Shown here piece after piece: positions 1 to 4,937 of a stretch of DNA of 6,517 nucleotides; position 1 is the stretch's first letter, and each line of letters opens with the position of its first letter. The notes under the pieces are model-generated. The model worked only from the letters and a program-made list of their open reading frames with translations. It searched no databases and was not told the DNA's origin. A program made the position numbers and the translations under genes. Source of the DNA: Flavobacteriaceae bacterium (GTDB taxonomy: Bacteria; Bacteroidota; Bacteroidia; Flavobacteriales; Flavobacteriaceae); NCBI GenBank assembly GCA_016763595.1, contig JAESTN010000039.1, positions 1 through 6,517 on the forward strand, read 5' to 3'.

Positions 1-1
1 A

Positions 2-193
2 AGCAATCCGTTGTTGGCAGGGTATATTTCTGAAGAGAACTTAGCGCTGTTAAAAAACACGGTTCCTTTTCAAATTCAAAGAAACGGTAGAGGTAAAGTT
101 GTTGTGTTTACAGATAACACAAACTTTAGAGCGTTTTGGTACGGAACAAATAAATTATTAATGAATGCTATTTTCTTTAGTAGCGCTATGTAG
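2..193 (+). CDS. Probable M14-family zinc carboxypeptidase, C-terminal fragment (5' end outside window)
   Basis: Only the last 63 residues are visible. The frame is open from the left edge (it begins S-N-P-L-L-A-G-Y-I-S) and stops at TAG, so no start codon should be assigned inside the window. The tail contains GRGKVVVFTDNTNFRAFWYG followed by a short hydrophobic end (NAIFF). From memory this resembles the extreme C-terminus of the long (about 800-residue) flavobacterial M14-type metallocarboxypeptidases, secreted enzymes that remove C-terminal residues from peptides. The zinc-binding residues lie upstream and cannot be checked here, so the family call rests on tail similarity only. The gene ends about 100 bp before a strong terminator, so it is the last gene of its transcript. 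Another large secreted protein with a similar C-terminal domain remains possible. Confidence 0.55.
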   Translation, partial: SNPLLAGYISEENLALLKNTVPFQIQRNGRGKVVVFTDNTNFRAFWYGTNKLLMNAIFFSSAM

Positions 194-213
194 TTTTTGG
201 TTTCGCTAACGCG

Positions 214-269
214 AAGTCTCAAAGTCTCAAAGTCTCAAAGTCTCAAAGTTGCAGAGATGCAGAGATGCA
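214..269. repeat. Period-8 tandem repeat array, seven units
   Basis: Four perfect copies of AAGTCTCA (214-245) are followed in the same 8-bp phase by AAGTTGCA, GAGATGCA and GAGATGCA, then decay into AAGAGAGA. All seven units fit RAGNNNCA. The array lies in the 3' UTR between the carboxypeptidase stop and its terminator. It is directly preceded by a small hairpin, TTCGC-TAAC-GCGAA (202-215). It encodes nothing in a conserved frame. Similar octamer arrays are, as far as I recall, scattered through flavobacterial intergenic regions, but I cannot check this here. Confidence 0.85.
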
Positions 270-295
270 AAGAGAGAAAACTCTTGAATGTATTG

Positions 296-338
296 CCACA
301 GGTTTGCGAATATTTATTTGCAAACCTGTGGTTTTTTT
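296..338 (+). terminator. Strong intrinsic terminator of the upstream carboxypeptidase gene
   Basis: A perfect 12-bp stem (CCACAGGTTTGC at 296-307 with GCAAACCTGTGG at 320-331) has a 12-nt AT-rich loop and is followed at once by seven T's. The T-run is present only in the plus orientation, so it ends transcription from the left. It lies about 100 bp upstream of the small membrane protein gene and therefore insulates it. Confidence 0.93.
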
Positions 339-437
339 AGTTTTACGCTTTTGAAGCTTTTTTTCACTTTGAAGCTTGTTTTTTGTAACATTTTACAACA
401 ATGTTCGTCATATAGATGTCAACATTTTAAAAATACT

Positions 438-596
438 ATGAGTTTACTAAGAGTTTTATTAGCCATTTTCTTTCCGCCATTATCGGTACTAGGCAAAGGA
501 TGTGGTTCTTTTGTGATTGTTTTTTTACTAACGCTTTGTGGATGGGTTCCTGGAGTAATTGCCGCTTTGGTAATTTTAAATAATCCAGATAATTAG
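438..596 (+). CDS. Pmp3/YqaE-family small hydrophobic membrane protein
   Basis: This 52-residue protein consists of two membrane-spanning segments (about residues 3-19 and 23-47) with a short polar tail (NNPDN). The sequence carries the Pmp3 (UPF0057) signature: an N-terminal LLAIFFPPLSV stretch, a GKGCG turn and WVPGVIAALVI in the second helix. Family members are 50-60 residues long and sit in the plasma membrane. Yeast Pmp3 affects membrane potential and salt tolerance, while the bacterial role is poorly defined. I chose the ATG at 438 because it gives the family's usual length and begins M-S-L-L-R. The frame stays open upstream to an ATG at 288, but that would add 50 residues with no family support and would run through the terminator at 296-338. 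It is a single gene, convergent with the tRNA-binding protein gene to its right. Confidence 0.9.
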   Translation: MSLLRVLLAIFFPPLSVLGKGCGSFVIVFLLTLCGWVPGVIAALVILNNPDN

Positions 597-676
597 ATAC
601 TAATTGTCATTTCGGTAATTCTTAAATTATTGAAAAACAGTTGCATAAAGAGGTACTTCACTTTTTGTTAATGAAG

Positions 677-1015
677 TTACCGAACTTGCTCTCCATTCTT
701 TATGGTATCAGAAGCTTTCAATAAGACTACATGTCCATCTTCATTATGAATTCCCAACACCAAACATTCGCTCATGAAATTGGCTATTTGTCGAGGTTTA
801 AAATTCACAATAGCATGTACTTGACGATTTAATAAGTCTTTTTTTGAATATAAATCAATGATTTGTGCACTAGATTTTTTGATCCCTAGTTCCCCAAAAT
901 CAATACGTAGTTGATAGGCAGGTTTTCGGGCTTTCGGAAAATCGTTTACTTCTATAATTGTTCCTATTCTGATATCAACTTTTAAAAAGTCTTCGAATGT
1001 TATTTCTTCGGACAT
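677..1015 (-). CDS. csaA: CsaA-like tRNA-binding domain protein
   Basis: This 112-residue protein is a stand-alone tRNA-binding OB-fold domain of the EMAP-II/CsaA type, also found at the C-terminus of methionyl-tRNA synthetase. The family pattern is clear. F-L-K-V-D-I-R-I-G-T-I (about 10-20) opens the domain, KARKPAYQLRIDFGELGIKKSSAQI forms the core strands, and a VNFKPRQIANFMSE-type motif (about 71-84) is followed by a LVLGIH strand. The length matches CsaA. Bacillus CsaA binds tRNA and has been described as an export-related chaperone; here only tRNA binding can reasonably be inferred. Its ATG overlaps the stop codon of the upstream Mpo1-like gene by one base (TAATG), so the two are almost certainly co-transcribed and translationally coupled. 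No clear terminator follows. Confidence 0.9.
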   Translation of the reverse strand: MSEEITFEDFLKVDIRIGTIIEVNDFPKARKPAYQLRIDFGELGIKKSSAQIIDLYSKKDLLNRQVHAIVNFKPRQIANFMSECLVLGIHNEDGHVVLLKASDTIKNGEQVR

Positions 1016-1473
1016 TAGCTACCTAATTTTTTTAGTACCCAAAGTGGGCCAATTAATAAAAACTGTAAATCTTTAATAAATGATGGTTTTTTGCCTTCTA
1101 TTTTATGTCCATAAAACTGACCAACCCAAGCAATTACAAAAATTGCTAGTGAGATCAATGCTATATTCCCGAATCCACTCAACCAATAATTCCCGATAAT
1201 ACTTAATGTAGTTACCAGTAACATAGTAATGAAATACCAGAATCCCAATCGTGCATAAAAGATAAGAATTACTACAGCAACCATGGCAGCCCAATTTTCT
1301 ATCAATGGATTGTACAAACCAAAAATGTTTTCTAAAAAAGTAGTAGGAATGCTAAATAACAAGCCAATGACGCTAAAAAATATTGCAGGAACGCAAATGT
1401 AATGTATTGCTTTATTCGTTTCGTTTTGATGGCTTATCGCATATTCATCAAACCATTGTTGTGCAGTTTTCAT
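1015..1473 (-). CDS. Mpo1-like (DUF962) multi-pass membrane protein
   Basis: This 152-residue membrane protein belongs to the DUF962/Mpo1-like (YGL010w) family. An N-terminal HxxxxNxxxHxxxxP motif (H15, N20, H24, P29) precedes about four hydrophobic helices (roughly 24-42, 60-75, 78-97 and 103-120). A second conserved motif, WVGQFYGHKIEGKKPS (W116, H123, E126), leads into LIGPLW near the C-terminus. Yeast Mpo1 is an Fe(II)-dependent dioxygenase that shortens 2-hydroxy fatty acids by one carbon, and the conserved histidines probably bind the iron. The bacterial substrate is unknown, though flavobacteria are known for 2-hydroxy fatty acids and sulfonolipids, which makes a related activity plausible. 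It is the first gene of a two-gene unit with csaA. A weak -7-like box, TATCTTTA, lies at 1492-1499 on the minus strand. Confidence 0.85.
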   Translation of the reverse strand: MKTAQQWFDEYAISHQNETNKAIHYICVPAIFFSVIGLLFSIPTTFLENIFGLYNPLIENWAAMVAVVILIFYARLGFWYFITMLLVTTLSIIGNYWLSGFGNIALISLAIFVIAWVGQFYGHKIEGKKPSFIKDLQFLLIGPLWVLKKLGS

Positions 1474-1481
1474 ACCTAGAA

Positions 1482-1495
1482 TTTAGAGTTCTAAA
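1482..1495. promoter_or_regulatory. Short inverted repeat upstream of the Mpo1-like gene
   Basis: TTTAGA-GT-TCTAAA forms perfect 6-bp arms just upstream of the minus-strand ATG at 1473. It overlaps a weak -7-like box (TATCTTTA on the minus strand, 1492-1499; one mismatch to TAnnTTTG). No convincing -33 TTG is seen. It could be an operator or chance in AT-rich DNA. Confidence 0.25.
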
Positions 1496-1550
1496 GATAG
1501 AAAAAAATGTCAGTTCCAGTGAAATTGTAACTTGATTTTATATCGAGAAC

Positions 1551-1598
1551 GAATAATACCTCAATATTATTCTCTTTTTGGAAATCACTTGTAGTGAT
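1551..1598. other. Two small hairpins downstream of the YfiT/DinB-like gene
   Basis: GAATAATA-CCTCAA-TATTATTC (1551-1572, 8-bp perfect arms) and ATCACT-TGT-AGTGAT (1584-1598, 6-bp perfect arms) lie in tandem after the stop of the minus-strand gene that ends at 1607. Neither has a T-run on the minus strand, so they are not textbook intrinsic terminators. They may protect the 3' end of the transcript or act as weak terminators. Confidence 0.35.
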
Positions 1599-1606
1599 GC
1601 TGTTGA

Positions 1607-2137
1607 TTAGTTCCAGTTATTTCGGATCAATAAATTTTCGATATGTGCAAAATGATGATTGCAATGCCAAGCATAAATTCCAATGTTCTTTTTTAAAGAA
1701 ACTGAATCTCCACTTTCTGGGTGAATAAATACTTTGTTTAAATCATCTATTGTCAATCCTTTTAATAAATACACCCATTTTGCGTGCAATGCTTTTATAA
1801 AGTTCAAAGAGATTTCTATCGGTGCATCTTTCGTGTCAAACAATTCGGCCCAACGAGCTTCGTAATAAGCTTTAATTGTAGGTTGGTCTTCAGTTAGTGT
1901 CCATTTAAAACGAACATAACTGTTTACATGACTATCTCCACAATGATGAATGGTTTGTTTAACCGTCCAGCCACCATCTCTATATGGCGTATTTAACTGG
2001 GCTTCAGATAAGTTTTGTACAAGAGCTTCTAATTTACTTGGAAAATTTTCGATATCAGAAACCCATGTGGCAATATGCTCATTTGTTATTTCTGTAGGAA
2101 TATGTACCTGCCCGATGGGATATTTTAAATGCTCCAA
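1607..2137 (-). CDS. YfiT/DinB-like putative metal-dependent hydrolase
   Basis: This 176-residue protein has the DinB/YfiT four-helix-bundle pattern. It opens with L-K-Y-P-I-G-Q, as YfiT-type proteins do. A GGWTVKQTIHH segment (about 55-65) leads into DSHVNSYVRFK, and a C-terminal YAWHCNHHFAHI motif spans about 155-166. By comparison with Bacillus YfiT, three histidines (H64 or H65, H161 and H165) should bind a divalent metal. Family members include bacillithiol- and mycothiol-type transferases and uncharacterised hydrolases; the substrate here cannot be told. The start is a TTG at 2137, 2 bp after the stop of the TPR lipoprotein gene. No ATG or GTG lies between it and the nearest upstream in-frame stop, and the resulting N-terminus matches the family. 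The pair is therefore likely translationally coupled. Confidence 0.87.
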   Translation of the reverse strand: MEHLKYPIGQVHIPTEITNEHIATWVSDIENFPSKLEALVQNLSEAQLNTPYRDGGWTVKQTIHHCGDSHVNSYVRFKWTLTEDQPTIKAYYEARWAELFDTKDAPIEISLNFIKALHAKWVYLLKGLTIDDLNKVFIHPESGDSVSLKKNIGIYAWHCNHHFAHIENLLIRNNWN

Positions 2138-2139
2138 AA

Positions 2140-2817
2140 CTAATCTAAAAATTGTTCGTTAATGTACTGTTTTGCCCTCTTGCTTTTAGGGTTTAGTTCC
2201 AATGCTTTTTTGAAACTTATGATGGCGTTTGCCGAGTCTTTATTTCTGTGATATGCTTCTCCCAAACTGTCAAATGTGTTAGCGCTTTTTGGGTACAGTA
2301 ACGTATTTAATTTAAAGATTTTAACCGCTTTTTCGTATTCTTTTTTACGCAAAGCTCTATATCCAAGATTGTTTAAATTACTTTCTCGTACACTTCTACT
2401 ATTGGGGTTGTTCTTTTTTATAAACTGATACCCTTCAATAGCTTTGTCAATTTGATCGTTGTTAAAATATTCATTTGGTGTTTTTTGCCCCGTGACCATT
2501 TTAGGAAATCTAATGGTAATTCCATCATGTTCTCTTTTTTTAGCTAGAAGAATATGTATTTCTGGTTGCTTCATGAAAATAAATTTTTCATTCATTTCTT
2601 GAATGTAAAATGTACTGTCGTTTATTTTTAAAGGCTCAATATTATCTTTTCCTCTCCACTTCACATAAAGTGTGCCTTCATTAAACGTTATTCCAACTGT
2701 TTCGCTTGCATTAAATAAATAATCACCACTAACAGTTGCGATAAATTCTTTGCTGTTTTTAGAATTACCACAGGATGCTAAAAGAATTACTGAGAGAAGA
2801 AGGAAAATACGTTTCAT
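2140..2817 (-). CDS. TPR-containing lipoprotein
   Basis: This 225-residue protein starts with a lipoprotein signal: positively charged MKR, a hydrophobic stretch and a lipobox ending in L-A-S-C (C16). The cysteine is followed by a flexible, Asn/Ser/Lys-rich linker. Residues about 28-108 look like a small beta-rich domain (SGDYLFNASETVGITF, then alternating strands), reminiscent of the tail domains attached to flavobacterial serine hydrolases; I do not assign it to a named family. Residues about 114-215 hold TPR-type helical hairpins. The two best are at about 146-178 (LNNLGYRALRKKEYEKAVKIF) and 180-213 (ANTFDSLGEAYHRNKDSANAI, then ALELNPKSK). TPRs mediate protein binding, so an envelope-bound scaffold or partner protein is likely. 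It is the first gene of the pair with the YfiT-like protein and diverges from the sulfatase. Confidence 0.82.
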   Translation of the reverse strand: MKRIFLLLSVILLASCGNSKNSKEFIATVSGDYLFNASETVGITFNEGTLYVKWRGKDNIEPLKINDSTFYIQEMNEKFIFMKQPEIHILLAKKREHDGITIRFPKMVTGQKTPNEYFNNDQIDKAIEGYQFIKKNNPNSRSVRESNLNNLGYRALRKKEYEKAVKIFKLNTLLYPKSANTFDSLGEAYHRNKDSANAIISFKKALELNPKSKRAKQYINEQFLD

Positions 2818-2844
2818 AAAATTATGTAAGTTTTGATTTCGTGA

Positions 2845-2860
2845 CTAACTGGTCAGTTAG
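2845..2860. promoter_or_regulatory. Palindromic operator candidate between divergent genes (TetR-family type)
   Basis: CTAACTG-GT-CAGTTAG is a perfect inverted repeat with 7-bp arms and a 2-bp centre. It lies 27 bp upstream of the TPR lipoprotein start and about 106 bp upstream of the sulfatase start. The ACTGGTCAGT core resembles the operators of many TetR/AcrR-family repressors. No regulator gene is in the window, so the binding protein is unknown. It has no T-run and is not a terminator. Confidence 0.5.
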
Positions 2861-2966
2861 ACGCCCATTTGGTTCTAATTGTTACAAAAAAGTAAAGATA
2901 ATTAAATTTAAAGTAGGGTATTTAATGAATGACCTGTTATATTTACAAAGCAGACACGATATAGGT

Positions 2967-4280
2967 ATGAGATTTAAAAGACAGGTTATTATAATTGGAG
3001 CACTTGCATTATTATGCAGTTGTAGCTCTTCAAATGTTGATGTGAATGATGTTGATACCCCAATAGATCCAGCTTCTGGTAAGCCCAATATATTGTTGAT
3101 AATTGCAGATGACATGGGTTTAGATGCAACACCTAATTTTCCAGAGGGAACGATCAAGCCCAACATGCCAAATTTACAAGCATTGATGGATACAGGAATT
3201 ACATTTAAAAATGTGTGGTCGTATCCAGTTTGTTCTCCAACTAGAGCTTCAATTCTAACAGGTAAATATGGAAGTAAAACAGGAGTATTAGAGGTAGGGA
3301 ATACAATCAATACAACAGAAACTTCCATTCAACAGTTTTTAGATGATGGTACATCAAATGCATATGCAAGTGCCGTTATTGGTAAATGGCACCTATCAAA
3401 TTCAGCAGAAGATCCAATAACGATGGGTATAGATTATTATGCGGGATTATTAACTGGTGGCGTACAGAGTTATACAAATTGGAACTTAACAGAGAATGGA
3501 ATTACTTCAAACTCTACAGAATATACAACCTCAAAGTTTACAGATTTAGCAATTGAATGGGTAGATAAACAACCTAAACCTTGGTTTTTGTGGTTGGCAT
3601 TTAATGCGCCACATACACCTTTTCATTTAGCGCCAACAAACCTGCATTCACAAGGAAACTTACCAACCGATGCTGCAAGTATTGATGCAAACCCAACACC
3701 TTATTATATGTCGGCAATTGAAGCAATGGATTCCGAAATAGGGAGATTTTTAAGTAGTTTAACAATAGAAGAAAGAGCAAATACAGTAATTATTTTTGTA
3801 GGAGATAATGGCACTCCAAATAAAGTTACACAATACCCATATAGTAGGTCAAAATCTAAAAACTCATTATATCAAGGAGGTGTTAATGTGCCTATGGTAG
3901 TTTCTGGCGTTGGGGTAACAAGAACAAATGTACAAGATGCTGCATTGATTTCTACAACAGATTTATTTTCTACGATCGCTTCACTAGCAGGAATTTCAAC
4001 TTCAAGTAGGGAAAATAGTACTAGCTTTTACCCGTTGCTTACAAGTTCAAGTGCTTCTACCAGAGAGTATGCATACACAGAAATATCTAATAATGGAATT
4101 GGGTTTGCAATTAGAAATGCAACCTATAAGCTTATCAAATATGAAAGTGGAACGGAAGAGTTTTATAAGTTAACAACTGATGCGTATGAAAATTCAAACT
4201 TAATAGGAACAACACTATCATCAGAAGCAATAAATGCCAAAGCAGCTTTGGAAGCCGAGTTGCTAAGGATAAGGAATTAA
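2967..4280 (+). CDS. Lipoprotein sulfatase (type I, formylglycine-dependent)
   Basis: This 437-residue enzyme hydrolyses sulfate esters, probably at the cell surface or in the periplasm. With the ATG at 2967 the protein begins with a lipoprotein signal (MRFKRQ, a hydrophobic core, then L-C-S-C with the lipid on C19), which decided the start. The frame is open further upstream, but that extension has no signal and would cover the palindrome at 2845-2860. Family residues are complete: metal-binding D48-D49 in IIADDMG, the sulfatase signature C89-S-P-T-R93 in which the Cys becomes formylglycine, GKWH (K140, H142), PHTP (H216), and GDNGT (D280, N281) followed by a Lys (about 296-298) before LYQGG. 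Activity needs a formylglycine-generating enzyme or anSME encoded elsewhere. No SusC/SusD pair or other carbohydrate enzyme is nearby, so the substrate cannot be inferred. Confidence 0.93.
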   Translation: MRFKRQVIIIGALALLCSCSSSNVDVNDVDTPIDPASGKPNILLIIADDMGLDATPNFPEGTIKPNMPNLQALMDTGITFKNVWSYPVCSPTRASILTGKYGSKTGVLEVGNTINTTETSIQQFLDDGTSNAYASAVIGKWHLSNSAEDPITMGIDYYAGLLTGGVQSYTNWNLTENGITSNSTEYTTSKFTDLAIEWVDKQPKPWFLWLAFNAPHTPFHLAPTNLHSQGNLPTDAASIDANPTPYYMSAIEAMDSEIGRFLSSLTIEERANTVIIFVGDNGTPNKVTQYPYSRSKSKNSLYQGGVNVPMVVSGVGVTRTNVQDAALISTTDLFSTIASLAGISTSSRENSTSFYPLLTSSSASTREYAYTEISNNGIGFAIRNATYKLIKYESGTEEFYKLTTDAYENSNLIGTTLSSEAINAKAALEAELLRIRN

Positions 4281-4296
4281 AAACGTATTCTTTTAT

Positions 4297-4321
4297 AAAA
4301 AAAAACACCGCGGTAGCGGTG
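4297..4321 (-). terminator. Intrinsic terminator of the cystatin-like gene
   Basis: Read on the minus strand, CACCGC-TACC-GCGGTG is followed by nine T's (the A-run at 4297-4305). The GC-rich 6-bp stem with a tight 4-nt loop makes it strong. In the plus direction the stem is followed by CTTAAAAAA, so it would end the convergent sulfatase transcript only weakly. A second, smaller hairpin (AGGG-CTAAA-CCCT, 4334-4346, then GCA and six T's on the minus strand) sits between the gene and this terminator. Confidence 0.85.
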
Positions 4322-4353
4322 CTTAAAAAATGCAGGGTTTAGCCCTCAGAAAA

Positions 4354-4641
4354 CTAATCTATATTTTGAATTGAAACGATATGAGCGTTTCCATTCAAAG
4401 GTTTGTATATACTTACCATAGCACTACCATTTACTGAAAAAGGAGTGACCATTTTTGAATTACAGAAAAACCTAAAGTTCATTCCTGCTACAACTTGCTG
4501 TGATACTGCTACTGGAGAGTATTTAACTCCAACAAAATTTTCAAAGGCTTCGTTAAAAGCATTATTTGCTTGACCATCAATGTTACATGAAAATGTTGAA
4601 AACGCTCCAACCATTACTGCTTCTTCTTTTAATTGAGACAT
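4354..4641 (-). CDS. Stefin/cystatin-like cysteine protease inhibitor (bacterial, cytoplasmic)
   Basis: This 95-residue protein has no signal peptide or membrane segment. It shows all three contact regions of the cystatin fold in order. An N-terminal glycine follows M-V (MVGAFS, G12), comparable to the start of human cystatin B. A helix (about 24-38) leads into a strand and a perfect Q49-V-V-A-G53 loop followed by MNFRFFC; QxVxG is the hallmark papain-inhibiting hairpin. A second hairpin, IYKPLNG (79-84), is placed like the VFKSLPG of stefin A, and is followed by a final strand HIVSIQ. Stefins are about 100 residues and inhibit papain-type peptidases by filling the active-site cleft. The gene stands alone, with its own promoter and terminator. 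Similarity is motif-based; a cystatin-fold protein with another role is the alternative. Confidence 0.68.
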   Translation of the reverse strand: MSQLKEEAVMVGAFSTFSCNIDGQANNAFNEAFENFVGVKYSPVAVSQQVVAGMNFRFFCNSKMVTPFSVNGSAMVSIYKPLNGNAHIVSIQNID

Positions 4642-4662
4642 AATAAACGTTGTTTAAGGTTA

Positions 4663-4684
4663 ATATTTGTGTGTTACAAATATA
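4663..4684 (-). promoter_or_regulatory. Promoter -7 box of the cystatin-like gene overlapped by an inverted repeat
   Basis: On the minus strand TATATTTG (4677-4684) is a perfect match to the Bacteroidota -7 consensus TAnnTTTG, giving a 5' UTR of about 30 nt before the ATG at 4641. The -33 region is imperfect (TGTT rather than TTG, about 19 bp upstream). The box overlaps a perfect inverted repeat, ATATTTGT-GTGTT-ACAAATAT (4663-4683), which could be a repressor site. Confidence 0.6.
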
Positions 4685-4785
4685 AGAATGTAATCATCTT
4701 ATTAACAGCGTATTAACTCCTGTTTTGTGATTAAGGTAGAAGTACCTATCAGCTTATAGGGAGCGTATTTATCTATAATTACGTA

Positions 4786-4823
4786 TTTGCTTATTAGGCA
4801 AAGTATAATTTTGACACATGTGT
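4786..4823 (+). promoter_or_regulatory. Possible plus-strand promoter with start-site palindrome
   Basis: TAATTTTG (4806-4813) matches the Bacteroidota -7 consensus exactly, with TTTG at 4786-4789 as a possible -33 box. The 16-bp spacer is shorter than the usual 19 or so. The expected start site falls inside a perfect 10-bp palindrome, ACACATGTGT (4814-4823). No coding gene lies downstream on this strand. Confidence 0.3.
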
Positions 4824-4937
4824 TTTTTAAACTTCCTGCTAATAGAACTATTATGTAGCGCTTGTAAGATTTGTAGTAGCTAATAATTTTTAATCAAAAA
4901 GACCTAAGGTTAAGTACTTGGGGCTTTTTGTTTTTTT
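4820..4937 (+). ncRNA. Candidate small RNA of about 110 nt
   Basis: The stretch between the plus-strand -7-like box at 4806 and the hairpin plus T-run at 4896-4937 would give a transcript of roughly 110 nt. It has no usable open frame and matches no RNA family I recognise. The evidence is the pairing of promoter-like and terminator-like signals in an otherwise empty gap. The gap as a whole (4642-4935) contains no gene I can see. The hairpin may simply serve the psd gene on the other strand. Confidence 0.22.
4896..4937. terminator. Bidirectional hairpin terminator after psd
   Basis: AAAAAG (4896-4901) pairs with CTTTTT (4924-4929). Inside, CC pairs with GG and AAG with CTT around an 8-nt loop, with a small internal loop and one bulged T. 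On the plus strand it continues G plus seven T's, reaching into the psd stop codon. On the minus strand it directly follows psd and ends in the five T's of the stem. It can terminate psd and also any plus-strand transcript from the gap. Confidence 0.65.

Noticed and set aside
351..377. Direct repeat TTGAAGCTT, two copies 18 bp apart
   Set aside because: Two short copies in T-rich leader DNA with no matching promoter elements; chance is a sufficient explanation.
288..437. In-frame 50-residue N-terminal extension of the Pmp3-family protein
   Set aside because: It runs through the terminator at 296-338, has no Pmp3 similarity, and the ATG at 438 gives the family's normal 52-residue length.
653..684. 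Imperfect hairpin (acttca/tgaagt) and TTCGGTAA/TTACCGAA inverted pair at the csaA 3' end
   Set aside because: Short arms with a bulge, a long loop or 58-bp spacing, and no T-run on either strand. Not enough for a terminator or operator call.
1103..1294. 63-codon minus-strand frame inside the Mpo1-like gene
   Set aside because: It is an alternative frame of the same strand within a well-supported membrane protein gene, with no motif of its own.
1950..2162. 70-codon plus-strand frame opposite the YfiT-like gene
   Set aside because: It is antisense to the metal-site region of the hydrolase and spans the gene junction; no independent support.
2841..2966. In-frame 42-codon extension of the sulfatase, starting at GTG 2841 or ATG 2925
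   Set aside because: It would bury the lipoprotein signal internally and cover the palindrome at 2845-2860. The ATG at 2967 gives a textbook lipobox.
2882..3328. 148-codon open frame on the minus strand inside the sulfatase gene
   Set aside because: It is antisense to the conserved catalytic region of a clear sulfatase, shows no recognisable motif, and is best explained as a shadow frame.
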